Source: Bacillota bacterium (GTDB lineage: Bacteria; Bacillota; Clostridia; Lachnospirales; Lachnospiraceae). Taken from it: a DNA stretch of 29,805 bases. The notes beneath the pieces were generated by a model. That model made no database searches. It was not told the origin of the DNA and saw only the letters and a list, made by a program, of their open reading frames with translations. Positions 26,695 to 29,805 of the stretch are shown here, piece after piece. Positions within the stretch are counted from its first letter, which is position 1; the number at the start of each line of letters is the position of its first letter. Where the stretch lies: contig JAEWHU010000350.1 in assembly GCA_023387635.1 (NCBI GenBank), forward strand, positions 1-29,805, given 5' to 3'. Both the position numbers and the translations under genes were made by a program.

Positions 26695-28944
26695 ATGATT
26701 AAGTCTTTTTCAATGTCTCAGGTACAACTTACTGATTCTTATTTAACAAATGCTTTTCAAAAGGAAATTGAGTATTTGAAATCTTTTAATTGTGACAAAT
26801 TACTATCTTTCTTTCGTAAGACAAAAGAGCTTACTCCTAAAGCAGAAAACTATCTAGGGTGGGAAAACTCAGAGATTCGTGGTCATACTTTAGGACATTA
26901 CATATCCGCTCTAGCACAAGTTTATGCTACTACAAAAGATAGTGAAATTTATAATAGGTTGCAATATATATTTGAAGAACTATCCATTTGTCAATTCGAT
27001 AATGGTTATCTTTCAGCCTTCCCAGAAGAATTCTTTGATAGAGTAGAAAATGGAAAACCTGTATGGGTTCCTTGGTATACTATGCATAAAATCATTACTG
27101 GATTAAATACTGCTTATAAACTCACAGAGATGGAGACTGCCTTTAAGCTTGTTTCTAACCTTGGAGATTGGGTATATAACAGAACCAACAAATGGACAAA
27201 AGAAACTCAAGAAAAAGTTCTATCCGTGGAGTATGGTGGAATGAACGACTGCATGTATGAACTTTATAAAATTACTAAGGATGAAAAGCATTGTATAGCG
27301 GCCCATAAGTTTGATGAAGTAACACTATTTACACAAATACATGATGGAAAAGATATATTAAATAATAGACATGCCAATACAACTATTCCCAAGTTCCTAG
27401 GTGCATTAAATAGATATTTAGTTTATGGTGAAAGTGAACAGTTTTATCTTGATGCATGTAAAAAGTTTTGGAATATCGTTGTTAATGACCATAGCTACGT
27501 TACAGGTGGGAATAGTGAATGGGAACATTTCGGAGAACCAAATATTCTAGATGCTGAAAGAACTTCAACGAACTGTGAAACCTGCAATACCTACAACATG
27601 CTAAAATTATCAAGAGGTCTATTTCAAATTACAGGGGATAAGAAATATTCTGATTTCTACGAGAATACTTTTATTAACGCGATCTTATCCTCTCAAAATC
27701 CTTATACTGGAATGACTATGTACTTCCAGCCTATGGCTACCGGCTATTTTAAGGTTTACAGTAAGCCTTTTGAACACTTTTGGTGCTGTACAGGAACAGG
27801 AATGGAGAATTTCTCAAAATTAAATGATAGCCTTTATTTTTATGAAGACAGTAAATTATTTGTAAATATGTATTTTTCTTCATCATTAAATTGGACAGAA
27901 CAGCAGATTATAATCAGGCAAGATACAAATATACCTAATACAGATAATTCTTATTTTAGAATTACTACAAAGAATGATATTGAATTAACCCTTTGTTTCC
28001 GTATCCCAAGCTGGTCAAAAAATGTAAGCATAAAAATAAATAATGAATTAACCACATTTAAAGAAGAAAAAGGATATGCGCTTATTAATAGAAAGTGGAA
28101 AGATAATGATACTATCGAGATAATCTTTAATATAGAAGTTGGTTTTTCATCCTTACCGGATAATAAGAACGCTATTGCTTTTACCTATGGTCCATTAGTT
28201 TTAAGTGCAGGTTTAGGTACAGAGAAATTAGAGGAATCTACTACAGGTGTAATTGTAAGCATTCCAAGTAAGCATGTAGAAATAAAAGATTACATTGTTA
28301 TCAAAGAAGATAGTATTGATAATTGGAAAAAACATATAACTGAAAACTTAATAAAAACTGAAGGTAAATTGGAGTTCAGATTAAAGGGCACTGATGAAGA
28401 TACTAGGTTAATCTTCACTCCTCACTATCAACAACATATCCAAAGATATGGGATATATTGGATATTAGTTGAAGAAAATTCACAAGAACTAAAGAAATAT
28501 ATTTTAGAAAAACAGCATTCGGAACGAGTAAAAGCTGCTGAAATTGATAGCATTCAAATAGGCAATGATCAATATGAGCTTTCACATAATATAAAAAGTC
28601 AAGATACCGTAGCTGGAGACCGTGATGGTTTTCACTTTAGATTTGCTAAGAATAACGGTTGGTTTAGTTATGAAATGATGGTAACTCATGAAGAAGATAC
28701 CTATCTACAATTTACTTATATGCCAGGGGACTGCAAAGAAAGTTTTGATGTATATATTAATGAATCTCATGTTTCAAAAGAAGTTAGAGGCAATAACCCT
28801 TGGCATGAATTGACGGAAAAGACATTCATTATTCCGAAAGAACTCTATGAAAATACTGATAAAATAACTGTAAAATTCCAAGCTAGTTCTAATGACTTTA
28901 CAGGAAAGATTGTAAATCTAATTAGAACAACAAAGAAAGTATAA
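26695..28944 (+). CDS. GH127/GH146-family beta-L-arabinofuranosidase
   Basis: 749-aa cytosolic glycosidase (no signal peptide) expected to release beta-linked L-arabinofuranose from plant glycoproteins or pectin side chains. The start ATG at 26695 follows AAGGAG by 8 nt. The catalytic (alpha/alpha)6 barrel (about 10-400) has RGHTLGHYISA, WVPWYTMHKI, YGGMNDCMYEL and DHSYVTGGNSEWEHFG. The zinc-thiolate active site is visible as ETCNTYNMLKL (Glu295, Cys297) and FWCCTGTGMEN (Cys364 nucleophile by analogy with HypBA1 Cys417, and Cys365). The ETCNTYNMLKL form is closer to GH146 than to classical GH127. A beta-sandwich region (about 400-540) and a C-terminal module (about 625-745, VAGDRDGFHFRFA to NDFTGKIVNLIRT) of the GH146 substrate-binding type follow. 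It is monocistronic, divergent from DUF1349/GH105, with operator copy 2 in its promoter. Confidence 0.88.
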   Translation: MIKSFSMSQVQLTDSYLTNAFQKEIEYLKSFNCDKLLSFFRKTKELTPKAENYLGWENSEIRGHTLGHYISALAQVYATTKDSEIYNRLQYIFEELSICQFDNGYLSAFPEEFFDRVENGKPVWVPWYTMHKIITGLNTAYKLTEMETAFKLVSNLGDWVYNRTNKWTKETQEKVLSVEYGGMNDCMYELYKITKDEKHCIAAHKFDEVTLFTQIHDGKDILNNRHANTTIPKFLGALNRYLVYGESEQFYLDACKKFWNIVVNDHSYVTGGNSEWEHFGEPNILDAERTSTNCETCNTYNMLKLSRGLFQITGDKKYSDFYENTFINAILSSQNPYTGMTMYFQPMATGYFKVYSKPFEHFWCCTGTGMENFSKLNDSLYFYEDSKLFVNMYFSSSLNWTEQQIIIRQDTNIPNTDNSYFRITTKNDIELTLCFRIPSWSKNVSIKINNELTTFKEEKGYALINRKWKDNDTIEIIFNIEVGFSSLPDNKNAIAFTYGPLVLSAGLGTEKLEESTTGVIVSIPSKHVEIKDYIVIKEDSIDNWKKHITENLIKTEGKLEFRLKGTDEDTRLIFTPHYQQHIQRYGIYWILVEENSQELKKYILEKQHSERVKAAEIDSIQIGNDQYELSHNIKSQDTVAGDRDGFHFRFAKNNGWFSYEMMVTHEEDTYLQFTYMPGDCKESFDVYINESHVSKEVRGNNPWHELTEKTFIIPKELYENTDKITVKFQASSNDFTGKIVNLIRTTKKV

Positions 28945-28946
28945 TA

Positions 28947-29008
28947 AATATAGGGCGATGCAACACTGACCAAAAATGAAGGTACTATTACATCGCCCTA
29001 TATTATTT
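28947..29008. terminator. Bidirectional terminator between convergent GH127 and GH2 genes
   Basis: Arms 28947-28960 and 28991-29004 (AATATAGGGCGATG and its complement) pair perfectly over 14 bp around a 30-nt loop and start directly after the GH127 stop. A T-rich stretch follows on plus; the GH2 stop codon abuts the other side. Confidence 0.7.
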
Positions 29009-29805
29009 TATTTCTTTATCTGAACTAGCGCTTTGTTTAGTTCTACCACTATTTCTGGAGTTACAGTCCTTCCCATCTGCTTTAATGTAGACTCTAAAGA
29101 CATCTTATTCATCTTTTTTTGCATTGATTCCGGAATTTTTACATTTTTAGCAACATCTCCAAATGCTTCTGCCGCCTTTTCCATAATAGGAGTTAATATG
29201 GCCATTGCTTCCGGTGATTTATGAATATCTTCCATAGAATCCTTGATTGAATAATATCCCTCGCAAACTTCTAATTCCTCTTTATCAAACCAGTTTGTGA
29301 CTTTACTTCCATCGGATATGTACTCCTCATTGGGTTTATCTACTTTTCTGATAAGAGTACCATGACTGCAGGATCCGCTACGTGCTTCGATATTGTGCTC
29401 TCCCGTAATAGGTACTAAAAAGCTGAACACCTTATCTCCTTCTTTGACTGCAAATTCTTTTCCATCTACAAAAAGAGTTACACTTCTCATATTAGAATAT
29501 ACTTTCACTTCTGTTGAGTCCTCTACTCTATCCACATAACGACTTCCACAAATATGTACAAATGGTTCTTTAGACAAATATGCTTTATAAATATAGAACG
29601 CATCCTTTTTTATCTTACGGTCCATGGTAACCAATCCTTTTTGGTTTACACCTGGTTTTCCACCTTCTTCACGGCCATCTGCTGCAAAGTCAAACATATT
29701 CCATACATGCATTGCCCAAATATAAGGTCTCTCTTTCCACATTTTCAACATATGCTCATGATAAACTGCCTGATAACTCTCTGTGTAATCTCCTCTTTCC
29801 GGTTT
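29008..29805 (-). CDS. GH2-family glycosidase (beta-galactosidase-like), C-terminal part only
   Basis: 265 codons of a gene whose 5' end lies beyond the right edge; the frame is open to base 29805 (KPERGDYTESYQAVYHEH precedes the first internal Met). The visible part begins at the end of the GH2 TIM barrel: ERPYIWAMHVWNMFDFAADGR, then GVNQKGLVTMDRKIKKDAFYIYKA, the usual exit of beta-galactosidases and beta-glucuronidases. Next is an Ig-like beta-sandwich (VEDSTEVKVYSNMRSVTLFVDGKEF, as in DUF4982-type modules), and finally a ~75-residue helical tail (SPEAMAILTPIMEKAAEAFG to LNKALVQIKK) that I do not recognise as part of the standard GH2 architecture. The catalytic acid/base and nucleophile would be upstream, outside the window. 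The substrate is undetermined; the neighbourhood suggests pectin or arabinogalactan side chains. Confidence 0.85.
   Translation of the reverse strand, partial: KPERGDYTESYQAVYHEHMLKMWKERPYIWAMHVWNMFDFAADGREEGGKPGVNQKGLVTMDRKIKKDAFYIYKAYLSKEPFVHICGSRYVDRVEDSTEVKVYSNMRSVTLFVDGKEFAVKEGDKVFSFLVPITGEHNIEARSGSCSHGTLIRKVDKPNEEYISDGSKVTNWFDKEELEVCEGYYSIKDSMEDIHKSPEAMAILTPIMEKAAEAFGDVAKNVKIPESMQKKMNKMSLESTLKQMGRTVTPEIVVELNKALVQIKK

Overview
The window is AT-rich and reads like the chromosome of an anaerobic Gram-positive polysaccharide degrader. Clostridial-type Shine-Dalgarno sites (AAGGAG, GGAGG), sigma-A-like promoters, hairpin-plus-U-tract terminators and several plant-wall glycosidases suggest Lachnospiraceae, in the neighbourhood of Lachnoclostridium phytofermentans. 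That placement is inference from gene content; no taxonomic marker gene is present.

Left part (1-5440, minus strand): two paralogous membrane GHKL (AgrC-like) sensor kinases lie in tandem, the first cut by the window edge. Each has lost a different catalytic element. Upstream of them is a membrane-anchored GH30 glycosidase with two carbohydrate-binding-like modules, preceded by a 64-bp unit repeated nearly three times that carries promoter-like and palindromic elements. Next (5719-10464, plus strand) come a glutamate dehydrogenase with a near-consensus promoter, and a 1040-residue fusion of a PPDK_N/PEP-synthase-type ATP-grasp domain with a C-terminal nucleotidyltransferase. Each gene is followed by a perfect hairpin.

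Centre (10591-22682, minus strand): a compact five-gene, 12-kb operon. In transcription order it holds an unrecognised 291-aa protein, a lid-less Hsp70, a TPR protein with three CbxX/CbbX-type AAA+ modules (the first catalytically degenerate), and two very large Sel1-repeat proteins. Gaps are 16-42 bp and no internal terminator is seen. This looks like a dedicated protein-remodelling machine and is the best candidate for an undescribed system here.

Right part (22787-29805): about 650 bp of non-coding debris holds a fragment of an ABC-transporter ATPase with a 1-nt deletion and the 5' part of what looks like a group II intron starting just behind a terminator. Then comes a plant-polysaccharide locus: a GH105-type unsaturated glycuronyl hydrolase, a DUF1349 gene broken by a frameshift, a divergent GH127/GH146-type beta-L-arabinofuranosidase, and the 3' part of a GH2 glycosidase. 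A repeated operator-like palindrome (core TTAGTAACTATACTAA) lies twice in the divergent promoter region and probably ties the arabinofuranosidase and the GH105/DUF1349 genes to one regulator.
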